Below the pieces are notes generated by a model, which saw nothing but the letters and a program-made list of their open reading frames with translations, made no database searches and was not told the origin of the DNA. The position numbers and the translations under genes were made by a program. From Planctomycetales bacterium (GTDB lineage: Bacteria; Planctomycetota; SZUA-567), in the NCBI GenBank assembly GCA_025997475.1, contig BNUQ01000008.1, forward strand, positions 1 to 64,000: a stretch of 64,000 nucleotides of DNA, in the 5' to 3' direction. Below are positions 63,852 to 64,000 of this stretch, piece after piece; the stretch's first letter is position 1; each line of letters starts with the position of its first letter.

Positions 63852-64000
63852 CCTTTATCAAAAGAGAAAATAGTGGGCAATAACCCGCCGTTTTAACGGC
63901 GGGGAACTTAATTTCTTATTCCGCTAAAAGCCCCCGATAGGGGGCGAAATTATGAATAACCGACGGTGGAGCGGGTGGCGAAGCCGCCCGCGTAACCGCC
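63852..64000. repeat. Upstream region of the autotransporter with palindrome cluster D3 (cut by the window edge)
   Basis: It holds CCCGCCGTTTTAACGGCGGG and then CCGCTAAAAGCCCCC...AATTATGAATAACCG, matching the start of D2. The promoter is expected in the first 80 bases; no clear boxes were seen. Confidence 0.6.

Noticed and set aside
63571-63861. 96-codon alternative frame at the start of the autotransporter
   Set aside because: It lacks features of its own; it is relevant only as the frame reached after slippage at the poly-C tract.

Overview
The window looks like a piece of chromosome from a moderately high-G+C, Gram-negative, diderm bacterium. Autotransporter, TonB-like, AsmA-like, Lgt and GmhA genes point to an outer membrane. 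The mix of EF-Tu type, a PurS-fused PurL, RicT, an orphan NtrC regulator and several families of palindromic intergenic repeats suggests the PVC superphylum (Planctomycetota, Lentisphaerota or relatives). That placement rests on remembered resemblance, not on a search.

Layout. 1-439: start of transketolase (minus strand, cut by the window edge). 695-1013: a 106-bp tandem repeat. 1015-8967 (minus): tuf, an unknown two-gene insert, rpsJ, rplC, a Cys-rich micro-protein and a giant AsmA-like protein; the usual S10 operon stops after rplC. 9329-15466 (minus): a lipoprotein, valS and rho. 15.9-17.5 kb: a chemoreceptor fragment and a DUF4143-type ATPase. 17.9-29.3 kb (plus): lipid block rpmF-plsX-[two unknown genes]-fabH-fabD-VOC-fabG-acpP-fabF, then a PLP C-S lyase, plsY and lgt. 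Together these make acyl-ACP, start phospholipid synthesis (PlsX/PlsY) and lipidate proteins (Lgt). 29.8-41 kb: a protein with nine FliM-like QDDIDALL motifs, a DUF4129-like protein, a PurS-PurL fusion, RadC with an extra Cys-cluster domain, a flavin reductase, ricT and a chemoreceptor. 41.1-47 kb: a sugar-nucleotide epimerase, a short MnmE-like GTPase, an NtrC-type activator, a TonB-like protein, a PHP phosphoesterase and a small basic protein. 47.6-51.4 kb: a PTS EIIA-CBS protein followed by two tandem ArsB/NhaD-like transporters. 51.7-58.5 kb (minus): iorA, ybeY, dapB, infB. 58.8-63.8 kb: a TPR protein, gmhA and an autotransporter with a 10-base homopolymer early in its coding sequence.

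The most unusual aspect is the intergenic DNA. About 25 gaps carry hairpin-like elements built from tandem 7-base units on both sides of a recurring core (GGAGTT, an A/T stretch, CGCGAAGCGC). The 7-mer differs between elements, but the two arms of one element match each other. These arrays often begin exactly at, or supply, the stop codon of the gene before them. A ~163-bp MITE-like element is present three times; its terminal TAG is the stop codon of both rplC and valS, and one copy sits inside a larger palindromic repeat. Other families include the CCCAGGG/CCTATGG palindromes, a 147-bp tandem repeat, 'cacagagg' inverted repeats and a 143-bp element with 20-bp terminal inverted repeats. I found no tRNA, rRNA, CRISPR array, prophage or complete insertion sequence.
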